A stretch of DNA of 44,896 nucleotides from Nitrospirota bacterium (GCA_016235245.1 JACRLO010000011.1:19921-64816); one strand, 5' to 3'; shown: positions 18,158 to 27,302, counted from the stretch's first letter. The notes: generated by a model not told the origin, from the sequence alone. Translations and numbers: made by a program.

Positions 18158-18637
18158 ATGGTAGAAAAAATGAAGGCCGCGCCGACGCCTGACAGCGATT
18201 ACACTGATTTTTTTCTTGATCCCGAATTTGCCAAACATCCAGGGATTAAACTGCCGTCAGCGATATTCACTGCGCACCAAGGGAAGATTCTTTCTTTCGA
18301 GTCCGGCAAAAGCATAACAATCGCTTTTCCTGTCAGCGAGTTTCAGACAAATCCAATCGGGACGCTCCAGGGCGGTATCCTGTCCAGTTTTTTCGACGAA
18401 ACTTTTGGTTGTCTGTGTTTTGCTTCCTTGCACAAACCCTGTGTGACCATAGATATGACCGTGAACTTCATCCGGCCTGTTAAGCCCGGATCGTTCGTCG
18501 TTATCCACGCGGTGTTCAAAGCGAGGGGGAAGAAGCTGTTCCAGCTCTCTGCGGAAGCAGTCAACGGCAATGAGAAGCTGGTCGCAACCGCAACGAGTAA
18601 TTGGCTGGTGTATGAATCCTATCCATCTCCTGCTTAA
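18158..18637 (+). CDS. PaaI-family hotdog thioesterase
   Basis: A 159-aa single hotdog domain with the family motif NPIGTLQGGILSSFFDETFG, which supplies the active-site Asn/Asp-Gly region, followed by TIDMTVNFIRPVKPGSF. The family hydrolyses acyl-CoA thioesters in the cytoplasm. The ferredoxin-SCP2 gene ends 24 bp upstream and shares the MarR-type operator, so both may act on one acyl or lipid substrate. Specificity is unknown. Confidence 0.85.
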   Translation: MVEKMKAAPTPDSDYTDFFLDPEFAKHPGIKLPSAIFTAHQGKILSFESGKSITIAFPVSEFQTNPIGTLQGGILSSFFDETFGCLCFASLHKPCVTIDMTVNFIRPVKPGSFVVIHAVFKARGKKLFQLSAEAVNGNEKLVATATSNWLVYESYPSPA

Positions 18638-18694
18638 TATATGCAGAATGAAAGAACAGTACCACCAAGATCCAGCAATAAGAAAGGAGTCATT

Positions 18695-18769
18695 ATGTCT
18701 AATTCAAAGGTCGTGGTTGTTACGGGAGTGTCATCGGGTATCGGACGTGTGTCAGGTTTGGAGGACTAA
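18695..18769 (+). pseudogene. N-terminal remnant of a short-chain dehydrogenase
   Basis: The ATG at 18695 has a strong AGAAAGGAG site and reads KVVVVTGVSSGIGRV, the first strand and dinucleotide loop of an SDR. It then runs into unrelated sequence and stops after 24 residues, inside the ribosome-binding region of the next gene. The remaining ~220 residues of an SDR are missing. The start signal is intact, so it is probably still translated into a short peptide. Confidence 0.75.
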
Positions 18770-18772
18770 ATA

Positions 18773-20239
18773 GTGTCAAAGATACTCTTTATCGCCCCGC
18801 CGTATTATTGCTGGGGAGTTCAAATTATCGGGACATGGCCGCCGCTGCAGATCGCCTACCTTGCCGGAGCAGCGCTTGAAGCCGGACACGAGGCTAAAAT
18901 CTGCGACGCCATGAATAAGGGTTACACCTTCGATGATGTTCGCGCGGAAATAGAGCGCTACCAACCGGACTATGTCATGTCGCTTGATTTTCTGCCGGTG
19001 TCGGGCGCGGTCAGCACTGCAACCGTTCCCGCAGCGCTCCAGACACTCGCCATAGCCAAGGAGGTCAATCCGGATATAATCACGCTGCTTGCCGGACCGC
19101 ACCCGACCTTCATGTACGAAGAGAGACTCTCGAACCCGGATGGTCGCCCCGACTTTATCCTGCGGGGAGAATCGGAAGAGACCCTGCGCGAACTGCTTTC
19201 CGCCCTACCGGAGGAACGCAGGCAAACTATGGCAGGAATCGCCTATTGCGAGCATGGCAAGATAGTTGCAACCCCCATGCGCCCCCACATCGCTGATCTT
19301 GACACCCTTTCCCCGGCCTGGCACCTCCTCGACTGGAGCGATTACCACTACAACATCGAGCCCTGGGGGAGGATGGCTTCGATTCTGACGACGCGCGGCT
19401 GCATGATGGGTTGTTCGTTCTGTTCGCACCGGGTGTTCTGGCGCAGCGATTGGCGCGCCCGAGATCCGAAAAAGGTAATAACCGAGGTCCGGCATCTGGT
19501 TGACGAGTACCAGGTCGAATTCATCACACTGGTCGATCCGTATCCGACCAAAGACCGGGCGCGGTGGGAAGAGCAGCTTGACCTGCTTATCGAGGCGAAG
19601 ATCAACGTCCGTCTGCTGATGGAGACGCGGGTGGAAGACATCATCCGCGATAAGGACATACTGCCCAAGTACCGAGACGCCGGGATCATCCATATGTACC
19701 TGGGGGCGGAAAGCAGTTCCGACGCAATGCTCGAAAGCCTGAACAAGGGGACGGACGTAGACATGAACAAGCGGGCCATCGACCTGCTGCGCGAGCATGG
19801 GATTATGACCGAGGCATCGTTCATGATCGGTTTCCCAAACGAGACCTGGGAGAGCATCGACAAAACGGTGGCCGAAGCCATACGACTGAACCCGGATATT
19901 GCGGTGTTCCCGGTTATTACCCCCATGCCTTTCACCCCGCTGTATAAGGAAATGAAAGAGCGCATTCGTGTGTTCGACTACTCCAAGTACAACCTCATGA
20001 CCCCCATCATTGAGCCGTACGCGATGTCGCTCGACGATGTGTATCGTGCCCTTGCCAAGTGCTACATGGGTTTCTACAGCCAGAAGATGCAGGAAGTGTC
20101 CAGGCTTGAAGACGGCTTCAAGCGGCGCTACATGCTGAGCGCGTTCAAGCAGATGATGAAGGACTACGGCAACCGCTTTGACTTTCTCGGGGAGGGGATG
20201 CCGCCGCACGGTATGCCGGCTGACATTCATCCTCAATAA
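18773..20239 (+). CDS. B12-binding-domain radical SAM protein
   Basis: A 488-aa protein from a GTG with TTTGGAGGA upstream. Residues 1 to about 150 form a cobalamin-binding Rossmann domain (ILFIAPPYYCWG, LLAGPHPTFM), without the classic DxHxxG base-on motif. The radical SAM cluster motif CxxxCxxC is in TTRGCMMGCSFCSH, and the barrel continues to IIHMYLGAESSS and FMIGFPNETWES. Relatives include BchE-like cyclases and various methylases. The substrate is unknown. It precedes DUF1638 and DUF3786 genes and follows an SDR remnant. Confidence 0.9.
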   Translation: MSKILFIAPPYYCWGVQIIGTWPPLQIAYLAGAALEAGHEAKICDAMNKGYTFDDVRAEIERYQPDYVMSLDFLPVSGAVSTATVPAALQTLAIAKEVNPDIITLLAGPHPTFMYEERLSNPDGRPDFILRGESEETLRELLSALPEERRQTMAGIAYCEHGKIVATPMRPHIADLDTLSPAWHLLDWSDYHYNIEPWGRMASILTTRGCMMGCSFCSHRVFWRSDWRARDPKKVITEVRHLVDEYQVEFITLVDPYPTKDRARWEEQLDLLIEAKINVRLLMETRVEDIIRDKDILPKYRDAGIIHMYLGAESSSDAMLESLNKGTDVDMNKRAIDLLREHGIMTEASFMIGFPNETWESIDKTVAEAIRLNPDIAVFPVITPMPFTPLYKEMKERIRVFDYSKYNLMTPIIEPYAMSLDDVYRALAKCYMGFYSQKMQEVSRLEDGFKRRYMLSAFKQMMKDYGNRFDFLGEGMPPHGMPADIHPQ

Positions 20240-20355
20240 TGCGTGAAATGCCAACTCATCAATCAAAACACACAGCATTTATGCGGGCAAATAACAATCA
20301 AGGTATAGCATAAATAGCGATTAATGATCCCGGGAGGAGGAAAAACAACGGAGAG

Positions 20356-21009
20356 ATGCGAAAATTGAAAGAGGAAACGCCATTGCGGGACGAGGGCACA
20401 GGAAGAGTCGGGCACATGAACCGAATCCGCATCGTAACCTGTGCCGTATTTCAGACCGAGCTTTCACACGTGCTCAGCCAACTCGAGGGAGAAATACCAG
20501 TTGATTGTGAAGTAGAGGTGACTTGCCTGAAGGCAGGCCTCCATTCGCGGCTTTCCACGTTGAAGGAAGAAGTACGTTCAATCCTTGACGAGAGAAAAGA
20601 CGAAAAGATCATTCTGTTGTTTGGCTCAAGATGCCATGCGGATTTTGAGGAGCTTTCGAAGAACCATGAGGTGGTGCGCTTCGAAGGGGAAAATTGTATA
20701 AGCATCCTGTCCAGCGACAGCGGGTCACGTATTTTAGACCCAAAGACTTTTTATTTAACTCCCGGCTGGGTAATGAATTGGAAGGAAATATTCGCCGGAG
20801 ATTTAGGGTTGGATGAGATTTCGATGCGGCAGAACCTCGGATATTTCGAACGTATGCTGCTCCTCTCCAATGATTCCGTCAAGATCGAAGATGAGCAGAT
20901 ACTTGAGTTTTTCGATGTAGCCGGCGTCCCCATTGAGGTTGACTATGCCGGCCTTGGAAGTTTCCGCGATCTGATCCTGGCGGCTGTCAAAAAAGCGGTC
21001 GGATCATAG
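20356..21009 (+). CDS. DUF1638 domain protein
   Basis: A 217-aa protein. From residue 21 it follows the DUF1638 pattern: RIRIVTCAVFQTELSHVL, then a Gly-Leu-His segment, KIILLFGSRCHADF, and TFYLTPGWVMNW. DUF1638 proteins often lie near corrinoid and methyl-transfer genes, and the function is not established. The start at 20356 has GGAGAG very close, while the ATG at 20416 fits the domain start better. The gene lies 116 bp after the radical SAM/B12 gene, in the same direction. Confidence 0.7.
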   Translation: MRKLKEETPLRDEGTGRVGHMNRIRIVTCAVFQTELSHVLSQLEGEIPVDCEVEVTCLKAGLHSRLSTLKEEVRSILDERKDEKIILLFGSRCHADFEELSKNHEVVRFEGENCISILSSDSGSRILDPKTFYLTPGWVMNWKEIFAGDLGLDEISMRQNLGYFERMLLLSNDSVKIEDEQILEFFDVAGVPIEVDYAGLGSFRDLILAAVKKAVGS

Positions 21010-21048
21010 ATTCTATGCACATGAATTCATTGTACCGGATTATTACCT

Positions 21049-21672
21049 ATGAATAGCGGATATTCCTCAATCTACCGCGGACTCATCAGCAGGCTTCCTG
21101 AATGTGACTTCCAGGAAAGCGCTGATCGACTTGGTCTCGAATATATTGAGGGAGGTATTCAGGTATGTTTTCTGAAGAGAGAATATCGCATTACCGCAAA
21201 TGGCGTTGAGCCTCTGGACGGCCAGCCTGTCAATGTAAATAACCGCAGTGTTCTTCTCTATTACCTTCTTTCCAAAGGTCGGGGAGACCCTGAAAACTCT
21301 TACGTTTTATTTGAGAGTATTCCAGGAATGATTAGTGGGCTAACCTTTCAAGGCCGGTTGATGAATACTCCTCTGGAACGATATTTCGGCAACGACTACG
21401 TCAAATTCAGTGAAACAGCGGTAAAACTTGGTGGTATTAAAGAAGAGTCTCTTTCGGGCACACATCTGTGGAGATTTAACGTTCTTCCAAAGATTCCAGT
21501 GAAGATCGTTTTCTATGAGGCTGATGACGAGTTCCCGATCAATATACAAATCATGCTGGATAGAACCGCTCTTAATTTTTTGGAATTTGAATGTCTTGCT
21601 TTTATGGTGGGATGTTTTGTTCGTGCACTAATTAACACAGCGCAATATGGCGATGTTGTTGGTTGGGATTAA
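21049..21672 (+). CDS. DUF3786 domain protein
   Basis: A 207-aa protein resembling the DUF3786 family: VLLYYLLSKG, then WRFNVLPKIPVKIVFYEADDEFP and ALNFLEFECLAFMVGCFV. In anaerobes this family often appears with corrinoid and acetyl-CoA-pathway genes. I infer a link with the neighbouring DUF1638 and radical SAM/B12 genes but know of no assigned reaction. It begins 39 bp after the DUF1638 gene. Confidence 0.7.
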   Translation: MNSGYSSIYRGLISRLPECDFQESADRLGLEYIEGGIQVCFLKREYRITANGVEPLDGQPVNVNNRSVLLYYLLSKGRGDPENSYVLFESIPGMISGLTFQGRLMNTPLERYFGNDYVKFSETAVKLGGIKEESLSGTHLWRFNVLPKIPVKIVFYEADDEFPINIQIMLDRTALNFLEFECLAFMVGCFVRALINTAQYGDVVGWD

Positions 21673-21809
21673 TAGTGTAATTTCCAAGCTGTCTTCTATC
21701 GGGCCATCGGGCAATGTTCTTTCCTAATACTTCAAGCTCGCTTGTCATACCTTGAGTTTCAACTTCCTGCTTTTGCTCCTGGATATGCATCATTACTTCC
21801 TCCTGCATA

Positions 21810-22037
21810 TTGGCGGTAAGCTTTGCAGTTATCCACGCTGCCGGAGTCTCACCCTCGCAAGCTTCGCCGAAGGCTATTTTGTCGGTTAACGTGTATGGCA
21901 CAGCGCTCGTGCTTGAGGAATTTGGAAATATCATAGCGGCCGGAGGCGCCGGTGTGGTCATCGCCTCGCAATCCGGTCATCGTCTGGGCTCTCTTACTGA
22001 TGAACAAAATAAAAAACCGGAGGGCGACTCTGATTGA
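21810..22037 (+). pseudogene. Internal fragment of a second short-chain dehydrogenase
   Basis: The 423 bases between the DUF3786 gene and dapA hold this remnant. About 55 residues read VIHAAGVSPSQASPK, VNVYGTALVLEEFG and GVVIASQSGHRL, the middle of an SDR (the NNAG-equivalent region and the strand before the catalytic Ser). Neither the nucleotide-binding N-terminus nor the YxxxK segment is present, and the frame ends in the dapA terminator. It appears to come from a different SDR type than the fragment at 18695. Confidence 0.65.
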
Positions 22038-22049
22038 ATCACCCTCCGG
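22007..22049 (-). terminator. Intrinsic terminator after dapA
   Basis: On the minus strand CCGGAGGG (22042-22049) pairs with CCCTCCGG (22017-22024) and is followed by TTTTTT (22011-22016), about 50 bp after the dapA stop. It is a clear rho-independent terminator for the lysA-dapF-dapA operon. Confidence 0.85.
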
Positions 22050-22095
22050 ACCTTGTCGATATATGGTATCTCTTTACGTTTTACGTTTCACGGCC

Positions 22096-22971
22096 TTACT
22101 TAACCAGTTTCATTCCCTTCAACACAGCCTTCAGCTTGTCCTTATTGGCCTTGGACATCTCGCAGAGCGGAAGCCTGAACTCTTCCTTGATCTTGCCCAT
22201 CATCGCGAGCGCTGTCTTTGCCGGTATCGGGTTCGTCTCGATGAACATGGCGTTATTAAGAGGTTCGAGCTTGAAATGGATCTTCCGTGCCTCATCATAC
22301 CTGCCCTGCTCCCAATGCGCACACATCTGTGCAACCAGCTTCGGCGCCACATTGGCAGAGACCGAGATGACACCCTTGCCGCCCAATGCCATAAGCGGGA
22401 TGGTCGTGAAATCATCGCCGGAGATCACAGCGATCCTGTCTCCGCAGAGCCTGATCACCTCGCTCACCTGTTTCATGTCCCCGGTCGCTTCCTTGATCGC
22501 AACAATATTCTTTATCTCGGCGAGCCGCGCAACCGTTGTCGGCAGCATGTTCACGGCGGTCCTGCCCGGGACATTGTAGAGCACGATCGGGATCTTCACG
22601 GCATCGGCAACAGCCTTGTAGTGGCGGTACAGGCCTTCCTGTGTCGGCTTGTTATAGTATGGGCAGACAAGCAGCGCTCCGTCAGCGCCTGACTTCTTCG
22701 CCTCCTTAGTGATCATGATCGTCTCGTCAGTAGCATTTGCGCCTGTGCCTGCTATGACCGGAACCCGCTTGTTCACCACATCGACCGTGAACTTGATCAC
22801 CCGGAAATGCTCCTTGTAGTCAAGAGTGGCAGATTCCCCCGTTGTGCCGCAGGGCACAATAGCATCGGTCCCTTCCTTTATATGCCACTCGATAAGATTA
22901 CCCAGGGCCTTTTCATCCACCTTGCCATTGCGAAATGGTGTGACGATCGCGACGATTGATCCTCTAAACAT
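22096..22971 (-). CDS. dapA: 4-hydroxy-tetrahydrodipicolinate synthase
   Basis: A 291-aa class I aldolase of normal DapA length. It has CGTTGES (residues 41-47), Y132 in LYNVPGRT and the Schiff-base K160 in IVAIKEATGDM. It condenses pyruvate and aspartate semialdehyde at the first committed step to diaminopimelate and lysine. It is the last gene of the minus-strand operon, 31 bp after dapF and upstream of a clear terminator. Confidence 0.96.
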   Translation of the reverse strand: MFRGSIVAIVTPFRNGKVDEKALGNLIEWHIKEGTDAIVPCGTTGESATLDYKEHFRVIKFTVDVVNKRVPVIAGTGANATDETIMITKEAKKSGADGALLVCPYYNKPTQEGLYRHYKAVADAVKIPIVLYNVPGRTAVNMLPTTVARLAEIKNIVAIKEATGDMKQVSEVIRLCGDRIAVISGDDFTTIPLMALGGKGVISVSANVAPKLVAQMCAHWEQGRYDEARKIHFKLEPLNNAMFIETNPIPAKTALAMMGKIKEEFRLPLCEMSKANKDKLKAVLKGMKLVK

Positions 22972-23002
22972 GAAGCCTCCTTGTTTGTATAACAGAGTTG
23001 TG

Positions 23003-23833
23003 CTACAGATTAATAGTTCCTGTAAATACTTCTTCAGCAGGACCGGTCATATACACATGCCCATTTTCATGAAGTTCGATGACCAGATCTCCGCCCGGCA
23101 GCTTTATCGTAACCTTTTTATCGATAATTTCCTTCATATTGGCTGCAACCGCAACAGCAGATGCCCCGGTGCCGCAGGCAAGGGTCTCTCCTGAGCCGCG
23201 CTCCCAAACGCGCATTTTGATCGTCTGCCGGTCGATCACCTGAATGAACTCGACATTGGTCTTCCTCGGGAAGAGCGCATGCGTCTCGATCTGAGGCCCA
23301 TACCTCTTTACATCAAAGGTATCCGCGTCATCGACTACGATTACCGCATGGGGATTGCCCATCGAAACACAGGTTATCGCAAACTCCCTGTCATCTACCT
23401 CCAGCGGGTAGTCTTTGACAATGCCGTCAAGGTTCACCGGGATTTTGCGACCCTCAAGTTCAGGCCTGCCCATGTCAACCCTGACCATGTCGCCGGCTTT
23501 TTCCGGCCTGATAATTCCGGAAGGCGTCTCGATCTCAAGCACCTGTTTTGACGACAGGTGCCTGTCCCATATATATTTTGCAAAACAGCGGATGCCATTG
23601 CCGCACATCTCGACCTCGCTGCCATCGGCGTTATAGATGCTCATCCTGAAATCTGCGGTAATTGAATCCTGCAGAAGCAGGATCTGGTCAGCGCCGATGC
23701 CGAAGCGCCGGTCACAGAGACGCCTGCTTATGTCGCTGATGTCCGACAGCTGATCGCTTACAGCCTTGTCGCGACAGTCAATGACAACAAAGTCATTTCC
23801 GATGCCATGCATCTTTACAAAAGGAAGATTCAT
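23003..23833 (-). CDS. dapF: Diaminopimelate epimerase
   Basis: A 276-aa protein with the two catalytic cysteines in MCGNGIRCF and ETLACGTGASA, and the N-terminal MHGIGNDFVVID motif. It interconverts LL- and meso-diaminopimelate for peptidoglycan and lysine. Its start overlaps the lysA stop by 4 bp, and dapA follows, so the three genes form one unit. Confidence 0.96.
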   Translation of the reverse strand: MNLPFVKMHGIGNDFVVIDCRDKAVSDQLSDISDISRRLCDRRFGIGADQILLLQDSITADFRMSIYNADGSEVEMCGNGIRCFAKYIWDRHLSSKQVLEIETPSGIIRPEKAGDMVRVDMGRPELEGRKIPVNLDGIVKDYPLEVDDREFAITCVSMGNPHAVIVVDDADTFDVKRYGPQIETHALFPRKTNVEFIQVIDRQTIKMRVWERGSGETLACGTGASAVAVAANMKEIIDKKVTIKLPGGDLVIELHENGHVYMTGPAEEVFTGTINL

Positions 23834-25086
23834 TTCAAAAATCCCGGTATCAGTTCATGTTGAACAAGGTCCTCATACGTGCCGCGCCGCGCGATCAGCG
23901 CATGGGCCTTTCCGTTTACCATCACCTCTGCTGCCTTTGGCCTGCTGTTGTAGTTCGAACTCATGGACATGCCATACGCGCCGGCGCTCATCACCGCAAG
24001 GAACTCCCCTCTGTTCACCCTTTCGATCTTTCTCCCCTTTGCGAGGAAATCACCCGATTCGCAGATCGGGCCGACAACATCTGCCTTGATCTCTCCGCGT
24101 CTGGACTTCTTCACCGGGAGGATATGATGATATGCATCGTACAGGGAAGGCCTCATCAGGTCATTCATACCTGCGTCCACAATAACAAAGGTCTTGCCTT
24201 CACCCTTCTTCAGGTAAAGCGTCCGTGTTACAAGGATGCCTGCATTGCCGACGATCGACCTGCCCGGCTCCATGACCAGGGTAAGGTCCCGTCCCTTCAG
24301 CAGCGGCAGGAGTCTCTTCGCTATATCAGCAGGCACAGGCGGCTTTTCCGTCAGATAAGTAATGCCGAGCCCTCCGCCGATATCGAGATACCGGATATTC
24401 AGCTTCTGCTTTTTCAGTTCGTCAAGCAGGATCAATATCCGCTTCAGTGCATCCACAAAAGGCGTCATCTTGGTTATCTGCGAACCGATATGCTTCTGCA
24501 CACCCACGACCTCAATGTTTTTCAGTCGTGCGGCAATCCGATAATGTTCAACGGCTTGATCTATAGATATGCCGAACTTATGCTCCTTCATGCCCGTCGA
24601 TATATAGGGATGCGTCTGGGGGTCAATGTCAGGATTGATCCTCAGAGCAATAGGCGCTTTTGTCTTCATGAGACCGGCAACCCTGTCGATCTCGCGCAGT
24701 TCATCCTCTGATTCGACATTGAACATAAGGACCCTTGCGGCAAGTGCACGACGGATCTCTTCTTCTGTCTTGCCTACGCCGGCATAAACGATCTTTTTCG
24801 GAGATATGCCCGCTTTCAGGGCGCGGAAGAGTTCGCCTCCCGACACAATGTCCGCGCCGCAGCCCTGTTGTGCGAGCAGCTTCAGGATAGCACCGTTCGT
24901 ATTGGCCTTCAGCGCATAACAGATAATATGAGGAAATGCATGATAAGCGTCTTCATACGCCTTATAATGCCTGAGAAGCGTGCTATAACTGTATATATAG
25001 AGCGGCGTCCCGTATTTTTCGGCCAGTTCCCTGACAGGGATATCCTCTGCATATAATTCATTGCCACGGTACTGAAAAAAATACAT
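23830..25086 (-). CDS. lysA: Diaminopimelate decarboxylase
   Basis: A 418-aa fold-type III PLP enzyme. The PLP Lys is K60 in CYALKANTN, HKFGI and YLDIGGGLGITY bind phosphate, and CESGDFLAKGR gives the catalytic Cys of the neighbouring subunit. It decarboxylates meso-diaminopimelate to lysine. It is the first gene of the operon, read from the 25130-25158 promoter. No lysine riboswitch fits in the 117-bp divergent gap with the aconitase gene. Confidence 0.96.
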   Translation of the reverse strand: MYFFQYRGNELYAEDIPVRELAEKYGTPLYIYSYSTLLRHYKAYEDAYHAFPHIICYALKANTNGAILKLLAQQGCGADIVSGGELFRALKAGISPKKIVYAGVGKTEEEIRRALAARVLMFNVESEDELREIDRVAGLMKTKAPIALRINPDIDPQTHPYISTGMKEHKFGISIDQAVEHYRIAARLKNIEVVGVQKHIGSQITKMTPFVDALKRILILLDELKKQKLNIRYLDIGGGLGITYLTEKPPVPADIAKRLLPLLKGRDLTLVMEPGRSIVGNAGILVTRTLYLKKGEGKTFVIVDAGMNDLMRPSLYDAYHHILPVKKSRRGEIKADVVGPICESGDFLAKGRKIERVNRGEFLAVMSAGAYGMSMSSNYNSRPKAAEVMVNGKAHALIARRGTYEDLVQHELIPGFLK

Positions 25087-25129
25087 GTTTTCTCTCCGGA
25101 AAGTTATTTATGCTTGATTTTTCTCTATA

Positions 25130-25158
25130 TTTTTACATAATAAAAAAGGCAAAGTCAA
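25130..25158 (-). promoter_or_regulatory. lysA operon promoter
   Basis: On the minus strand, TTGACT (25153-25158), a 17-bp spacer and TAAAAA (25130-25135) in an AT-rich stretch. The lysA ATG is about 45 nt downstream. Confidence 0.5.
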
Positions 25159-25203
25159 AATACGCCTTCGCCGCATCACGCTAAATTCCCGTCAAAAAAA
25201 GAG

Positions 25204-27153
25204 GTGTACATGGGCAGAAACATTGTTGAAAAGATATTTGAAGCGCATCATGCAGCAGGGGAACTGAAGGAGGGCTCTCCAATAAGCCTGAAAGTCGACC
25301 AGGTCTATACACAGGATGCAACAGGCACGATGGCATGGCTCCAGTTCGAGGCCATGGGACTTGACCGGGTCAAGGTCCCGCTTGCCGTTTCCTACGTTGA
25401 CCATAACATGCTGCAGCAGGACTACATGAACCCTGACGACCATCTCTTCCTCCAGACAGCTGCAGCAAAATACAGCGCATATTTCTCCCGCCCCGGTAAC
25501 GGCATCTGCCACCAGGTGCATCTCGAGCAGTTCGCTGCGCCCGGCAGGATCGCACTCGGAACAGACAGTCATACACCGACCGGTGGCGGCATGGGCATGA
25601 TCGCCATAGGTGTCGGAGGCCTCGATGCTGCAACCGTTATGGGCGGCTCGGCCTTTGAACTGAGCATGCCTAAGGTCGTAAATATCCAGCTTCTGGGCAA
25701 ACTGAAGCGGCCGTATGTAACTGCCATGGACGTTATTCTGGAGATTCTGAGAAGACTGACCGTTAAGGGCGGGGTTGGCAGAATACTCGAATACAGCGGT
25801 CCCGGCGTCAAGGATTTAAATGTTACGGAGCGGGCAACCATAACAAATATGGGGGCAGAACTTGGCGCAACAACCTCGATCTTCCCGAGTGATGAACGGA
25901 CAAAATTCTATCTTGAGGCTGTGGGCAGAGGAGCTGACTGGGTTGAACTGGTTGCGGATGAAGATGCCTCGTACGCAGAGGTGATCAAGATCAATCTGAG
26001 CAAAGTCGAACCGATGATCGCGCAGCCGCACAGCCCTGACAATGTCGTCACGGTCAAAAGCCTTGCGGGAACAAAGGTGAACCAGGTCTGTATCGGCAGT
26101 TGCACAAACTCGTCATATCAGGCAATGAAGTCTGTTGCTGCCATATTGAAAGGAAACATTGTCGACGAAAAAGTAAATCTCCTCATCAATCCGGGGTCAA
26201 AGCAGGTGTACGAGATGATCGCAAAAGAAGGCCTTGTCACTGACATCATAGCTGCCGGCGCGCGCATGCTCGAATCGTCCTGCGGGCCCTGTATCGGCAT
26301 GGGAAGCGCTCCGGGCAGCGGCCAGGTCTCTGTCCGCTCGTACAACCGTAACTTCAAGGGCAGAAGCGGTACCAAGGATGCGTCAGTCTATCTTGCAAGC
26401 CCGGTCTCCTGCGCGGTCTTTGCACTCAAGGGAGAAATCATCGATCCGCGCGAATCCGGCATCACCATAAAGAAATTCAAGGAGCCGTCAGCCTATCTGA
26501 TCAACAGGAACTTCCTCATCGCACCCAAGGCCGATACCCGTGACGGTAAGGTGATCAAAGGCCCGAACATCAAGGAGGTTTCTGTCAAAGGACCGTTGAC
26601 CGACAGGATCGAAGCAGAGGTGCTGCTGAGGCTTGGCGACAATATAACGACTGACGACATCATGCCTGCCGGTTCTGCTGTCCTGCCCTTCAGGTCGAAC
26701 ATCCCTGCGATCTCTAAATTCGTCTTCACGAATTTAGACAATACCTTCAGCGCAAGGGCAATGGAGGCAAAAGGACATGGCGGCGGCATCATCGTCGGCG
26801 GAGAGAACTACGGCCAGGGCTCGTCACGGGAGCATGCGGCCATAGCGCCGATGTTCCTCGGCGTTCAGGCGGTGATCGTAAAATCCTTTGCACGGATACA
26901 CCGTTCAAACCTGATCAATTTCGGTATACTGCCGCTGCTGTTTGAAAACAGCGCTGATTATGAGAAGATCGAAAAAGGCGACCGGCTGCGCATCAGTGAC
27001 ATCCTCGGGACCATCAACGGGACGCAGACATATCGGGTCGAGAATACGACAAAGGGCTTTACCTTTACGGTTACGTCCACGCTGAACGATCGGGAGAGGG
27101 ATGTTGTCATAAAAGGAGGCCTTTTGCCCTATACCAGGGAGCAGACAGCATAG
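25204..27153 (+). CDS. Aconitate hydratase
   Basis: A 649-aa protein in a single chain with both the 4Fe-4S domain and the swivel domain. Ligand cysteines lie in IGSCTNSSY and SSCGPCIGMG. Substrate motifs include LGTDSHTPTGGG and, in the swivel part, GGENYGQGSSREHAA. It isomerises citrate and isocitrate. The length and layout match the shorter aconitase type common in anaerobic and thermophilic lineages rather than the ~900-aa AcnA. AGAGGTG precedes the ATG. It is read away from lysA. Confidence 0.94.
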   Translation: MYMGRNIVEKIFEAHHAAGELKEGSPISLKVDQVYTQDATGTMAWLQFEAMGLDRVKVPLAVSYVDHNMLQQDYMNPDDHLFLQTAAAKYSAYFSRPGNGICHQVHLEQFAAPGRIALGTDSHTPTGGGMGMIAIGVGGLDAATVMGGSAFELSMPKVVNIQLLGKLKRPYVTAMDVILEILRRLTVKGGVGRILEYSGPGVKDLNVTERATITNMGAELGATTSIFPSDERTKFYLEAVGRGADWVELVADEDASYAEVIKINLSKVEPMIAQPHSPDNVVTVKSLAGTKVNQVCIGSCTNSSYQAMKSVAAILKGNIVDEKVNLLINPGSKQVYEMIAKEGLVTDIIAAGARMLESSCGPCIGMGSAPGSGQVSVRSYNRNFKGRSGTKDASVYLASPVSCAVFALKGEIIDPRESGITIKKFKEPSAYLINRNFLIAPKADTRDGKVIKGPNIKEVSVKGPLTDRIEAEVLLRLGDNITTDDIMPAGSAVLPFRSNIPAISKFVFTNLDNTFSARAMEAKGHGGGIIVGGENYGQGSSREHAAIAPMFLGVQAVIVKSFARIHRSNLINFGILPLLFENSADYEKIEKGDRLRISDILGTINGTQTYRVENTTKGFTFTVTSTLNDRERDVVIKGGLLPYTREQTA

Positions 27154-27174
27154 CAAGGACCACCCTCCCCTGAA

Positions 27175-27204
27175 TTGACAACAGGGGTTATTTCAGTGTA
27201 TTTT
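27175..27204 (+). promoter_or_regulatory. Promoter of the tRNA-Lys/tRNA-Glu genes
   Basis: TTGACA (27175-27180), an 18-bp spacer and TATTTT (27199-27204) lie 20 bp upstream of the tRNA-Lys gene. It should also serve the tRNA-Glu remnant 3 bp further on. Confidence 0.55.
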
Positions 27205-27223
27205 ATTACTTCCTAATGTGTCA

Positions 27224-27299
27224 GGGCCGCTAGCTCAGTTGGTAGAGCAACGCCCTTTTAAGGCGTGGGTCGTTGGTTCGAGTCCAACGCGGCTCACCA
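27224..27299 (+). tRNA. tRNA-Lys (UUU anticodon)
   Basis: A 76-nt cloverleaf. The acceptor stem GGGCCGC pairs with GCGGCTC (one G-U pair), the D arm is TAGCTCAGTTGGTAGAGC, the anticodon loop CTTTTAA gives UUU, and the T loop is TTCGAGT. CCA is encoded at 27297-27299. It is intact, immediately before the interrupted tRNA-Glu. Confidence 0.96.
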
Positions 27300-27302
27300 G
27301 AT

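Noticed and set aside
19205..20278. 357-codon His-rich minus-strand frame opposite the radical SAM gene
   Set aside because: Its composition is what the antisense of the radical SAM codons gives. No domain is visible.
21632..21961. Minus-strand frame over the DUF3786 end, with an AGGAGG before an internal ATG
   Set aside because: It overlaps the DUF3786 coding end and the SDR remnant on the other strand and shows no family pattern. The start signal may be chance, so I left it out as a gene.
25087..25203. Lysine riboswitch before lysA
   Set aside because: The divergent gap is only 117 bp and AT-rich, with no L-box-like conserved stems.
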